Source of the DNA: Ruminococcus sp.
GTDB lineage: Bacteria > Bacillota > Clostridia > Oscillospirales > Acutalibacteraceae
Direction of reading: 5' to 3'
NCBI GenBank assembly: GCA_017473775.1
Contig: JAFUJH010000086.1
Span: 1-48,636 of the forward strand
DNA length: 48,636 bases
Part shown: positions 36,399-43,525 of the stretch, one piece after another
Layout of the letters: every line of letters begins with the position of its first letter
Position numbering within the stretch: position 1 is the first letter of the stretch
Translations under genes and position numbers: made by a program
The notes under the pieces: model-generated
The model's database searches: none
Told to the model about the DNA's origin: nothing
What the model saw: the letters and a program-made list of their open reading frames with translations, nothing else

Positions 36399-37214
36399 AT
36401 GTCTACGCTATATGTTTCTGATTTGGATTCAACACTTCTTCGCAGTGATGCCACATTGTCGACCTTCACCCGTGATACTATAAATAAATTAACGGAAAAA
36501 GGTCTGATGTTTTCCTATGCCACTGCACGCTCTGCAGTGACAGCTTCTGCGGTTACAAAGGGGCTGTGCGGCGATATTCCTATCATTGTGTATACAGGTG
36601 CGTTTATTATGGAAAACGGCACTCATAAAATCCTGCTCAGTAATTTTATGACAGATGACGAGGTGCAGGCAGTAACGGATGCTGTCAGAGAGTTTAATCT
36701 TTGTCCCATAACCTATGCCTATGTAGGCGGTAAAGAGCGGTTTATGTATGATCCTGAGGTAATAAGCGAAAGCGTCAGGGAGTTTATCAAAACCCGAGAG
36801 GGTGACAGCCGCAGTATGGCGGTTACAGGTGGGTTTGAGGGAACTCTCAGGGGTGATATTTTTTACTTCACATTTATGGAGCAGAAAGAAAAGCTCCGAC
36901 CTGTATATGATTTTCTCAAGCTCAGGTGCAACTGTCTTTTTCAGCCTGATAACTATACTGATAACTGGTTTTTAGAGGTGATGCCCATTAAGGCTACAAA
37001 AGCAAACTCTGCACTGAAACTCAAGGAAATCCTCGGTGCAGATAAACTCATAGCTTTCGGTGACGGCTACAATGACATAAAGCTTTTTGAAGTTGCAGAC
37101 GAGGCTTACGCAGTAGGCAACGCAGTTGATGAACTCAAAACCATTGCAACAGGTGTAATTGGTACTTGTGACGAGGACGGAGTGGCCCATTGGCTTCTTG
37201 AAAACTTCGGATAA
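36399..37214 (+). CDS. Cof-type HAD-superfamily phosphatase
   Basis: 271 residues. The HAD motif I is SDLDSTLL (DxD with Ser where most have Gly), motif II is TARS, and motif IV GDGYNDIKLFEVADEAYAVGNA. A type IIB cap lies between. Cof-like phosphatases act on sugar phosphates, nucleotides or cofactor phosphates; the substrate cannot be predicted. ATG 36399 is preceded by AAGGAGGTG, whereas a longer frame would start inside the repeat. Confidence 0.88.
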   Translation: MSTLYVSDLDSTLLRSDATLSTFTRDTINKLTEKGLMFSYATARSAVTASAVTKGLCGDIPIIVYTGAFIMENGTHKILLSNFMTDDEVQAVTDAVREFNLCPITYAYVGGKERFMYDPEVISESVREFIKTREGDSRSMAVTGGFEGTLRGDIFYFTFMEQKEKLRPVYDFLKLRCNCLFQPDNYTDNWFLEVMPIKATKANSALKLKEILGADKLIAFGDGYNDIKLFEVADEAYAVGNAVDELKTIATGVIGTCDEDGVAHWLLENFG

Positions 37215-37218
37215 TAAT

Positions 37219-37330
37219 TGCGTGAATCTCCCTTCGGGATAATCACGCAGCGATATAAATCCCTTTTTGGGATTTTCGATATGTGCTGACGCACGCGATA
37301 TACCAAGGTGCGATATGTGCCTGTGGGCAC
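37219..37330. repeat. Hairpin array A with (G/T)CGATAT linkers
   Basis: A leading hairpin TGCGTGA...TCACGCA (37219-37249, inner TCCC-TTC-GGGA) is followed by four linker copies at 37250, 37276, 37295 and 37310. Between them are four hairpins: AAATCCC-TTTTT-GGGATTT, GTGC-TGAC-GCAC, ACC-AA-GGT and GTGCC-TGTG-GGCAC. All start immediately after a linker. Lies between the HAD gene and a bidirectional terminator. Confidence 0.85.
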
Positions 37331-37340
37331 GAGAAAACAA

Positions 37341-37373
37341 AAACACGGTGAACATCAATCGTTCACCGTGTTT
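37341..37373. terminator. Bidirectional terminator between HAD gene and gdhA
   Basis: Perfect 13-bp stem AAACACGGTGAAC / GTTCACCGTGTTT with a 7-nt loop; U-rich on both strands (TTTTC on plus, and GTTTTTG on minus). Serves the converging HAD and gdhA transcripts. Confidence 0.85.
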
Positions 37374-37416
37374 TCTATTTAAAAGTCGGAACTTGAAAAT
37401 TCAGTCCTTTTATTTA

Positions 37417-38769
37417 TTAAACGCAACCCTGAGCCTTCATAGCCTCAGCAACCTTCAGGAAGCCTACAATGTTAGCACCTGCAACCAGGTCGCCCTCCAT
37501 GCCGTACTCCTTAGCTGCATCGTAGGAGTTCTGATAGATGCTCTTCATAATGTCCTTGAGCTTTGCGTCAACTTCCTCAGCGCTCCAGCTGTAACGCATA
37601 GAGTTCTGAGACATCTCAAGACCGGATACTGCAACGCCGCCTGCGTTAACTGCCTTGGAGGGAGCAACAACAACCTTGTTCTCCTTCAGGTAGTCAACAG
37701 CCTCGTTGGTTGTGGGCATATTGGAAACCTCAACATAGTACTTAACGCCGTTTGCAACAATCTGCTTAGCCTCTTCAATTGAAACCTCGTTCTGAGTAGC
37801 GCAGGGCATAATGATGTCTGCCTTAACGCCCCAGGGCTTCTGACCTGCGAAGAAGGGAACGCCGAACTTGTCAGCATAATCCTGAACCTTGTCGCGGCGT
37901 GAGTCACGCATCTCAAGCATGAAGTTGATCTTCTCTTCTGTGTTGATGCCGTCCTCGTCGTAGATGTAGCCGTCAGGACCGGAAAGTGTTACAACCTTAC
38001 CGCCAAGCTCAGTTACCTTCTGAACAACGCCCCAAGCAACATTACCGAAGCCTGAAACAGCAACTGTCTTGCCCTCGATAGTCTCGCCGAGAGTCTTAAG
38101 CATTTCTACTGTATAGTAAACTGCGCCGAAGCCTGTTGCCTCGGGACGGATGAGGGAGCCGCCGTACTGGAGTCCCTTACCTGTCAGAACGCCTGTGAAC
38201 TCGTTTCTGAGTCTCTTGTACTGGCCGAACATATAGCCAATCTCACGAGCACCTGTACCGATGTCGCCTGCAGGAACATCAAGGTCAGGACCGATGTGTC
38301 TCTGAAGCTCTGTCATAAAGCTCTGGCAGAAACGCATAACCTCGCCGTCGCTCTTGCCTCTGGGATCAAAGTCAGAGCCGCCCTTGCCGCCGCCCATGGG
38401 CAGTGTGGTCAGGGAGTTCTTGAAGGTCTGCTCAAAACCAAGGAACTTGATGATAGAAGCGTTAACAGAGGGGTGAAGTCTGATACCGCCCTTGTAAGGA
38501 CCGATAGCAGAGTTGAACTGTACTCTGAAACCGCGGTTAACCTGTACCTTGCCGTTGTCGTCAACCCAGGGTACACGGAAGAAAATCTGTCTCTCAGGCT
38601 CAACGATTCTCTCAAGAACGCCGGCCTCAACCAGGTCAGGTCTTCTTTCTACGACGGGCTCGATAGAGGTCAGAACCTCTGTAACAGTCTGGATAAACTC
38701 AGGCTCGCCGGGATTTCTTTTCTTAACTCTCTCAAGAAGGTCAAGAAGATACTCATTTGTAAGTGCCAT
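37417..38769 (-). CDS. gdhA: Glutamate dehydrogenase, hexameric class I type
   Basis: 450 residues. Reductive amination of 2-oxoglutarate, here probably NADP(H)-linked by resemblance to the hexameric bacterial enzyme. The catalytic Lys is in PMGGGKGGSDFDPRGKSD, preceded by FRVPWVDDNGKVQVNRGFRVQ; the dinucleotide domain has VAVSGFGNVAWG and the C-terminus GGVAVSGLEMSQNS. ATG 38769 gives the family-like start; a GTG three codons upstream is too close to AAGGAG. Anaerobes use it as a main ammonium-assimilation route. Confidence 0.95.
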   Translation of the reverse strand: MALTNEYLLDLLERVKKRNPGEPEFIQTVTEVLTSIEPVVERRPDLVEAGVLERIVEPERQIFFRVPWVDDNGKVQVNRGFRVQFNSAIGPYKGGIRLHPSVNASIIKFLGFEQTFKNSLTTLPMGGGKGGSDFDPRGKSDGEVMRFCQSFMTELQRHIGPDLDVPAGDIGTGAREIGYMFGQYKRLRNEFTGVLTGKGLQYGGSLIRPEATGFGAVYYTVEMLKTLGETIEGKTVAVSGFGNVAWGVVQKVTELGGKVVTLSGPDGYIYDEDGINTEEKINFMLEMRDSRRDKVQDYADKFGVPFFAGQKPWGVKADIIMPCATQNEVSIEEAKQIVANGVKYYVEVSNMPTTNEAVDYLKENKVVVAPSKAVNAGGVAVSGLEMSQNSMRYSWSAEEVDAKLKDIMKSIYQNSYDAAKEYGMEGDLVAGANIVGFLKVAEAMKAQGCV

Positions 38770-39109
38770 ATTTCTCACGGCTCCTTCTAATATAGATTTC
38801 GCTTAATAGCAACAAAGAGATTATACAGCAATAAAATATGGATTTCAAGAGAATTCCATAAGGTTTTTGCAATTTTTTTTATAAAACCTTCAAATTTGGT
38901 CGTGTTTTGTATATATTGACGGCAAATTGTGAATAATGAGAATCTGCTTCCTGCAGTTGCAATTCTTTGAAGAATAAATATTGTAAATTTCATTGCCTTG
39001 TGTTATCATATTTAATGAGAAAAAGGTCACACTGTATTGTGTGAATGTACAGTGCCTGCACCTTAATTTGTATGGTTTTATATTAAAATTTGAATTTCGG
39101 AGACGGATT
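38770..39109. other. Divergent gdhA-pyk intergenic region
   Basis: 340 nt without a gene, AT-rich, holding the promoters of both genes. For pyk I see TTGTAA-17-TATCAT at 38981-39009. For gdhA I found no convincing pair. No operator palindrome stands out. Confidence 0.5.
38981..39009 (+). promoter_or_regulatory. Candidate pyk promoter
   Basis: TTGTAA (38981-38986), 17-nt spacer, TATCAT (39004-39009); leader of about 95 nt. Both hexamers match 4-5 of 6. Confidence 0.45.
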
Positions 39110-40543
39110 ATGAGAAAGACTAAGATTATCTGCACCTTGGGCCCTGCCTGCAACAACAAAAAGACACTGAAAAAAATGATAGAAGCTGGTATGAATGTGG
39201 CACGAATCAATTTAAGCCACGGTACCTATGACGACATAAAAGCAAATATTAAGATGGTGAACGAGGTTGCGGAAGAGTGCGGCAAACAGATTGCCATTAT
39301 GCTGGATACAAAAGGTCCCGAGGTAAGAGTCGGCACCTTTGAGAACGGCTTTGTAGAGCTTGCAGACGGAGTAGACTTTGAGTTTTACAAGGAGCAGAAG
39401 GAGGGTAACGAGAAGGGCGTCAGCCTTTCTTATCCCAGACTTGTTCAGATTTTCAAGGCTGACCAGTCCATCATCGGACGCCAGATTCTCCTTGATGACG
39501 GCAAGATTATAATGAAGGTCAAGTCCACCCACTCTGACAGAATTGTATGTACAGTTGTTCAGGGCGGCAAGCTCTCCAACCGTAAGAGCATCAATATCCC
39601 CGATTATCATATCAATATGCCCTATGTAAGTGCTCGCGACAGACAGGATATCGAGTTCGGACTTGAGCAGGGTGTAACCTATGTTGCGGCTTCCTTTGTA
39701 AGAAGTGCAGAGGATGTAGTAACCCTGAGAGACTTCATTGACAGCTTAGGCTACGATAATGTTGAGATTATCTCAAAGATTGAGAACCAGAGCGGTGTTG
39801 CTGATATTGATAATATTATCCGCGTCAGCGACGGTATCATGGTAGCACGCGGTGATATGGGTGTTGAGATTCCCTTTATCCGTCTGCCTGAGATTCAGAA
39901 GTCCCTCATCAGAAAGTGCGTAATGGCAGGTAAGTTTGTTGTTACTGCTACTCAGATGCTTGAGAGTATGACTACTTGTCCAAGACCTACCCGTGCAGAA
40001 ATCAACGATGTTGCAAATGCAGTATATGACGGCACTTCTGCAGTTATGCTTTCAGGCGAGTCCGCCGCAGGTAAATTCCCTGTTGAGAGTGTCAAGACTC
40101 TTGCTGATATCTGTACCGAGGCTGAGCGCCACAGCGAGCTTCATGTGCTCCGCGATGCACTGTGCCACTGTGCTGATGAGTCGAGTTTCCGTGAGAATAT
40201 CTGCTATGCCGCAAAGACTATCGCAGACAGCATCGGTGCCGCCGCAATTATTGTAGAAAGCAAGACAGGCTCCGTTGCCCGTGCAATGGCCAAGTACCGT
40301 CCCGATTGCGATGTTATTGCAGTTGTTACCTCCAAGGAGGTCTGCAACAAGCTGTGCCTTAACTGGGGTGTTACTGCAGTTTACGGCGAGGAGCTTACAG
40401 AGAGCGACGAGATTACAAAGCAGGCAATGAGAAAGGCAATGGAAACAGGCATAGTAGGCAAGGGTGACCTGGTAATCGTTATCTCCTCCAACAAGACAGT
40501 TCCCACCTCAGGCACAGACACCCTGAACATCAGAATTATCTGA
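39110..40543 (+). CDS. pyk: Pyruvate kinase
   Basis: 477 residues. Last glycolytic step, PEP plus ADP to pyruvate plus ATP. RKTKIICTLGPACNN begins the protein, with NLSHGTYDD, LDTKGPEVRVG, catalytic KIENQSGV, MVARGDMGVEIP and MLESM. The standard three domains are present, without the C-terminal PEP-utilising extension seen in some Bacillus enzymes. ATG 39110 has GGAG 7 nt upstream and matches the family start; the open frame above it lacks any ribosome binding site. Confidence 0.96.
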   Translation: MRKTKIICTLGPACNNKKTLKKMIEAGMNVARINLSHGTYDDIKANIKMVNEVAEECGKQIAIMLDTKGPEVRVGTFENGFVELADGVDFEFYKEQKEGNEKGVSLSYPRLVQIFKADQSIIGRQILLDDGKIIMKVKSTHSDRIVCTVVQGGKLSNRKSINIPDYHINMPYVSARDRQDIEFGLEQGVTYVAASFVRSAEDVVTLRDFIDSLGYDNVEIISKIENQSGVADIDNIIRVSDGIMVARGDMGVEIPFIRLPEIQKSLIRKCVMAGKFVVTATQMLESMTTCPRPTRAEINDVANAVYDGTSAVMLSGESAAGKFPVESVKTLADICTEAERHSELHVLRDALCHCADESSFRENICYAAKTIADSIGAAAIIVESKTGSVARAMAKYRPDCDVIAVVTSKEVCNKLCLNWGVTAVYGEELTESDEITKQAMRKAMETGIVGKGDLVIVISSNKTVPTSGTDTLNIRII

Positions 40544-40593
40544 TAGCGTAAAAACTGAATAGCATTAATTATACAAAACGACCGCTTCAATGT

Positions 40594-40787
40594 GTGTTAT
40601 CCGTTAAGATAACACGATGAATTGCAACCTTACGGTTGCGTGAATTGAAAGCTATACTTTCATGAATTGCTTACGGCATGAATTGTGCCTATTGGCACAT
40701 TGGTTGTAATTCAATTTATGGAGGAGGCAATATGCCGATGAGAAATCATGGCAAATGCCAATTCATAATGCGTTAGAATTAATTCAT
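40594..40787. repeat. Hairpin array B with (A/G)TGAATT linkers
   Basis: Linker copies at 40617, 40640, 40662 and 40678; inverted copies AATTCAT at 40760 and 40781. Hairpins: GTGTTATC-CGTTAA-GATAACAC, GCAACC-TTAC-GGTTGC, GAAAG-CTATA-CTTTC, a short TGC-TTACG-GCA, and GTGCC-TATT-GGCAC. Nearer the inverted side come GGCA-ATA-TGCC (40726-40736) and GGCA-AA-TGCC (40750-40759). Lies between pyk and a bidirectional terminator. Confidence 0.83.
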
Positions 40788-40797
40788 TCATAAAAAC

Positions 40798-40850
40798 AAA
40801 CAGAGCAAGAATAGAAGGAATTTCTCCTTTTACTCTTGCTCTTGTTTTTG
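40798..40850. terminator. Bidirectional terminator between pyk and zinc-ribbon protein gene
   Basis: 9-bp stem AGAGCAAGA / TCTTGCTCT enclosing a second AAGGA / TCCTT pairing, with GTTTTTG on plus and an A-rich flank giving GTTTTTA on minus. Confidence 0.8.
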
Positions 40851-40864
40851 TGCATAATTTGGTT

Positions 40865-41872
40865 TTAGTCGATGGTGTACATTACCTCAAGGCCGTTGTC
40901 GGGATGATATGTCCATGTAACGGTAACATCGCCGTAGGTCTGTGTCTGTCTGCCGGACAGAGCGTTGGTGGACTGCATCAGCTCATCCACAGAGTCGGGC
41001 AGACCCAGATAATCGTTTACATCCTGAATAGCGTACCAGGCGTCTGTGTCAAATTCATCCTCAATATCGTAGGGGTTTGTGTCGATGCTGAGGTAGCTGC
41101 CGTCTGTGGCAAGGTCAGCATAGTAGTAGTCGCAGTAAAGGTCGTATGCATCCTCTAACTTATTGCTGAAAATACCAAAGTCATAGTCGTAGTCAGAGTC
41201 ATAACCATAGTCATAATTATAATCGTAATCGTAGCTGTAGTCATCATCGAAGGAATCATCAGGCAGGCTTACATAAACTGCAGTGAGGATGATTGTGAGG
41301 ATGAGAGCCACTGCACAGACTATTGTGCCTGCAATTGCCATACCCTTCTTGCAGGTTTTGCTCTTAATAAGTCCTATGATAACAAAGACTATAGCAGGAA
41401 TCAGGAAGATAAGATTAAAGAGAGACAGCCAGCACATAGTCAGGGAGAAAATGGACAGAATCAGACCGATAAGTGCAAAGACATTGAACTTTTTGGGCTG
41501 AGACGCTGTGCCGTCAACAGGGATTGGCTGATACTGAGTAGCATAAGCAGGCTCTGTTGTGTATGAGGGAGTGACGAACTCCTGTGCGTTCTCAGAAACA
41601 GGTGTGCTGTCTGCAGGAGCAGAGTATTCCTCAGGAGCGGGATTGTTCATTGCATACTCAAGACCGTCTGTCAGGTCTGCTGTCTCCTCAGCAGGAGTAA
41701 CTGTGGGAGCTTCGGGAGCAGTATACACAGGCACTACAGGCTCTTCGGGTGTAACGGTAGGAGCAACAGGCTCTGCTACAGGAGCTACGGGGACTTCCTG
41801 CTTTGCTCCGCATTCGGGGCAGAACTTGGCACCCTGCTGGATTTCGTTTCCGCAATTAGTACAAAAAGGCAT
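40865..41872 (-). CDS. Zinc-ribbon membrane protein with Asp/Tyr-rich stripe
   Basis: 335 residues. An N-terminal zinc ribbon (FCTNCGNEI...FCPECGAK) is followed by a Pro/Val/Glu-rich linker (about 25-130) and two hydrophobic helices (about 133-160 and 172-200) typical of DUF4190-like proteins. Then comes an Asp/Tyr-rich strip (DDDYSYDYDYNYDYGYD, about residues 212-240) and a globular C-terminus with an SVDELMQSTNALSG segment. The cytoplasmic zinc ribbon suggests an adapter. I recognise no named function; possibly envelope-associated. ATG 41872 has AGGTG upstream. Confidence 0.75.
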   Translation of the reverse strand: MPFCTNCGNEIQQGAKFCPECGAKQEVPVAPVAEPVAPTVTPEEPVVPVYTAPEAPTVTPAEETADLTDGLEYAMNNPAPEEYSAPADSTPVSENAQEFVTPSYTTEPAYATQYQPIPVDGTASQPKKFNVFALIGLILSIFSLTMCWLSLFNLIFLIPAIVFVIIGLIKSKTCKKGMAIAGTIVCAVALILTIILTAVYVSLPDDSFDDDYSYDYDYNYDYGYDSDYDYDFGIFSNKLEDAYDLYCDYYYADLATDGSYLSIDTNPYDIEDEFDTDAWYAIQDVNDYLGLPDSVDELMQSTNALSGRQTQTYGDVTVTWTYHPDNGLEVMYTID

Positions 41873-41946
41873 ATATATGCACCTCTTTCATTTTAATGAG
41901 TTAATTATATCAGTTGTGATAAAATTCGTCAATAAGTGTTGCATTT

Positions 41947-42459
41947 TTAAGAGTTTTCAGAGAGTCTGAGATTATAGAACTGTTTAAGCCACTCGGGTTG
42001 CAAGTTAACCTTATCTTTTAGCTTTTGAAGTGTTCGTTTGCCAAGGCGTCTGTCAAGTATAGCAAACATCCTGACCAAAGGATTGTCTGATTGTATACTT
42101 TCCTGTATGTCCTGATTGCGGTATGTTTCAAGGGTTTCACAGAATTCTTCATCGGTGTATTCGGTTCTTTCTGTTGCAGGATATTGCTGAAGCAAAGTGA
42201 AGAACCCGTCCCAGTATCCGCTGAGTCCTGTGAGTGCTGAGTCCTCTTTATATCCCATATCAATAAAATATGTATTTACTGTTTCAAAAGAGAATTGTTT
42301 GGATATATTTCCGTCAATAAATATCTCAAAGATTTTGCAGTTATCCGTATTTTTGTAGGAGGTGCAATTATATCGCACTCTGCCTTTCAGGGATTCTGCC
42401 AGCATTTCCTGTTCCAGATATTTTCTCATTCCACTCCACGAACCGAGAGCTTTACCCAT
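41947..42459 (-). CDS. SF0329-like protein of unknown function
   Basis: 170 residues. The start MRKYLEQEMLAESLKGRVRYNCTSYKNTD resembles the SF0329 family, which I recall as a group of uncharacterised proteins of similar length. No catalytic motif, signal peptide or membrane helix is visible; it is hydrophilic and moderately acidic. Start chosen at ATG 42459. It precedes no operon partner and lies between hairpin array C and the zinc-ribbon protein gene. The family match is from memory and needs a search. Confidence 0.5.
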   Translation of the reverse strand: MGKALGSWSGMRKYLEQEMLAESLKGRVRYNCTSYKNTDNCKIFEIFIDGNISKQFSFETVNTYFIDMGYKEDSALTGLSGYWDGFFTLLQQYPATERTEYTDEEFCETLETYRNQDIQESIQSDNPLVRMFAILDRRLGKRTLQKLKDKVNLQPEWLKQFYNLRLSENS

Positions 42460-42538
42460 GCAATCACCGCCTTTTCTTTATTATAGCAAAGAGGATAAAT
42501 CTATTCAATGTTTATATTCAATTTAGCAATTTGAAAAA

Positions 42539-42712
42539 ATGAAATATTTGCCTTGAGGCAAATATGAAATAATTTACTTTGTAAATTATGAAATTTTCTG
42601 CTACGCAGAAAGTGAAATAAAATTCGCCCTTAACATTTGCGTAGCAAATATTTCATAGGCGTCAGCGTATTTCATAGCGAAGCTATTTCACTCGCCGTAA
42701 GGCGAATTTCAT
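42539..42712. repeat. Hairpin array C with (A/G)TGAAAT linkers, both orientations
   Basis: Forward linkers at 42539, 42564, 42588 and 42612; inverted ATTTCAT/ATTTCAC linkers at 42650, 42669, 42685 and 42706. Hairpins on the forward side: ATTTGCC-TTGA-GGCAAAT, AATTTAC-TTT-GTAAATT, TTTCTGC-TAC-GCAGAAA. On the inverted side: ATTTGC-GTA-GCAAAT, a decayed one (42657-42668), AGC-GAA-GCT, and TCGCC-GTAA-GGCGA. It directly abuts the tRNA-Ala terminator. Confidence 0.88.
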
Positions 42713-42714
42713 TG

Positions 42715-42747
42715 AAAAAGACTGTTGCGAAAAGCAACAGTCTTTTT
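42715..42747 (-). terminator. Terminator of tRNA-Ala transcript
   Basis: Perfect 14-bp stem AAAAAGACTGTTGC / GCAACAGTCTTTTT with a 5-nt loop, ending in U on the minus strand, immediately 3' to the tRNA. Confidence 0.9.
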
Positions 42748-42748
42748 C

Positions 42749-42824
42749 TGGTGGACTCGGTGGGAGTTGAACCCATAACCTTTGCGTTGCGAACGCAGTG
42801 CTCTGCCAATTGCGCTACGAGCCC
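42749..42824 (-). tRNA. tRNA-Ala (anticodon CGC), with encoded CCA
   Basis: 76 nt on the minus strand, folding to a cloverleaf: acceptor GGGCTCG / CGAGTCC, anticodon loop TTCGCAA (CGC, reading GCG), T-loop TTCAACT, and a 3' ACCA. The G3-U70 pair is the alanine identity element and agrees with the anticodon. Mismatches at 12-23 (G-A), 27-43 (C-A) and 49-65 (A-C) make it weaker than a typical tRNA, but the length and all landmarks are right. Confidence 0.8.
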
Positions 42825-42857
42825 GATAGTCCTATTGTAAGAAAATGTGTGAGAAAA

Positions 42858-42974
42858 TTATTCCTCTTCTTTTTCTGCAAACTTCTCAGCAGGCTGATTG
42901 CAGATGGGGCAAACCTCAGGAGGTGTGTCGCCATTGTGGATATGACCGCAGATTGTGCAAACCCAAGTTTTCAT
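42858..42974 (-). CDS. Rubredoxin-like miniprotein
   Basis: 38 residues: starts MKTWVCTICGHIHNGDTPPE, then VCPICNQPAEKF and an acidic tail. The two CxxC knuckles (CTIC, CPIC) and the aromatic W form the Fe(Cys)4 site of the rubredoxin-type domain that ends rubrerythrins, here encoded alone. AAGGAG lies 8 nt before ATG 42974. It follows the perR-like gene by 26 nt on the same strand, which fits a peroxide-protection role as an electron carrier. Confidence 0.87.
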   Translation of the reverse strand: MKTWVCTICGHIHNGDTPPEVCPICNQPAEKFAEKEEE

Positions 42975-43000
42975 AAAGCATTCTCCTTTTGTTTTATTTA

Positions 43001-43384
43001 TCAGATTGTGGTGCAAGCACCGCAGATTCCGTAGTAAGTCAGCACTGTGTTGTGAGTGCAGAAGCCGTCAAGCGTGCAGGTTTCCTCGCTTATGGGGGCG
43101 TGGGTGGCAGGTACATCGTACACACAGCCGCACTCCTTGCATACAAAGTGTGCGTGGGCTGAGGTGTCACCGTCAATGCGTTCTTCTCCGTCAACATTTG
43201 CAACGGGAATAATAAGCCCCTGCTCCTTAAAGAGATTGATATTGCGGTACACTGTGCCAAGGCTCAGGTCGGGGACTTGCTCCTTCAGAGTTTCATACAC
43301 CCACTTTGCACTGGGATGAATGTCTGTAGATTTAATTGTATCCAGTATCATCTGACGCTTTTTGCTGAAATTCTGTCCGCTCAT
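43001..43384 (-). CDS. Fur-family regulator, PerR-like
   Basis: 127 residues. A winged helix (KKRQMILDTIKSTDIHPSAKWVYETL, LSLGTVYRNINLFKEQGLI) is followed by the dimerisation domain with metal-site residues in TSAHAHFVCKECGCVYDVP and a terminal CGAC. Cys pairs (CKECGC and CGAC) would hold structural zinc. I favour PerR over Fur or Zur because of the adjoining rubredoxin gene and the palindrome upstream. The regulator is likely autoregulated. Confidence 0.85.
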   Translation of the reverse strand: MSGQNFSKKRQMILDTIKSTDIHPSAKWVYETLKEQVPDLSLGTVYRNINLFKEQGLIIPVANVDGEERIDGDTSAHAHFVCKECGCVYDVPATHAPISEETCTLDGFCTHNTVLTYYGICGACTTI

Positions 43385-43402
43385 AATATCATCTCCTTAA
43401 AA

Positions 43403-43417
43403 CAGTAATCATTACTG
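43403..43417 (-). promoter_or_regulatory. PerR/Fur-like operator palindrome
   Basis: Perfect 7-1-7 inverted repeat CAGTAAT-C-ATTACTG, 18 nt before the regulator ATG and downstream of its -10 element. The 7-1-7 geometry is that of PerR and Fur boxes, so bound protein would block the start of its own transcript. Confidence 0.65.
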
Positions 43418-43432
43418 ATTTGTTCTAACTGT

Positions 43433-43461
43433 ATGATAACATATTATTTTACATTTGTAAA
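43433..43461 (-). promoter_or_regulatory. Promoter of perR-like-rubredoxin unit
   Basis: Minus-strand TTTACA (43461-43456), 17-nt spacer, TATCAT (43438-43433); the start near 43426 lies just before the operator. Confidence 0.62.
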
Positions 43462-43525
43462 CAGGGTCACAAAAAATATTTTTTTCCGTATATTGTAGTA
43501 AGACAGCTTTTTGATAAAGTGACAC

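Noticed and set aside
37219-42712. CRISPR arrays at the three hairpin arrays
   Set aside because: Repeat units are 7 nt, spacers are 8-19 nt and self-complementary, and no cas gene is nearby; this is not CRISPR.
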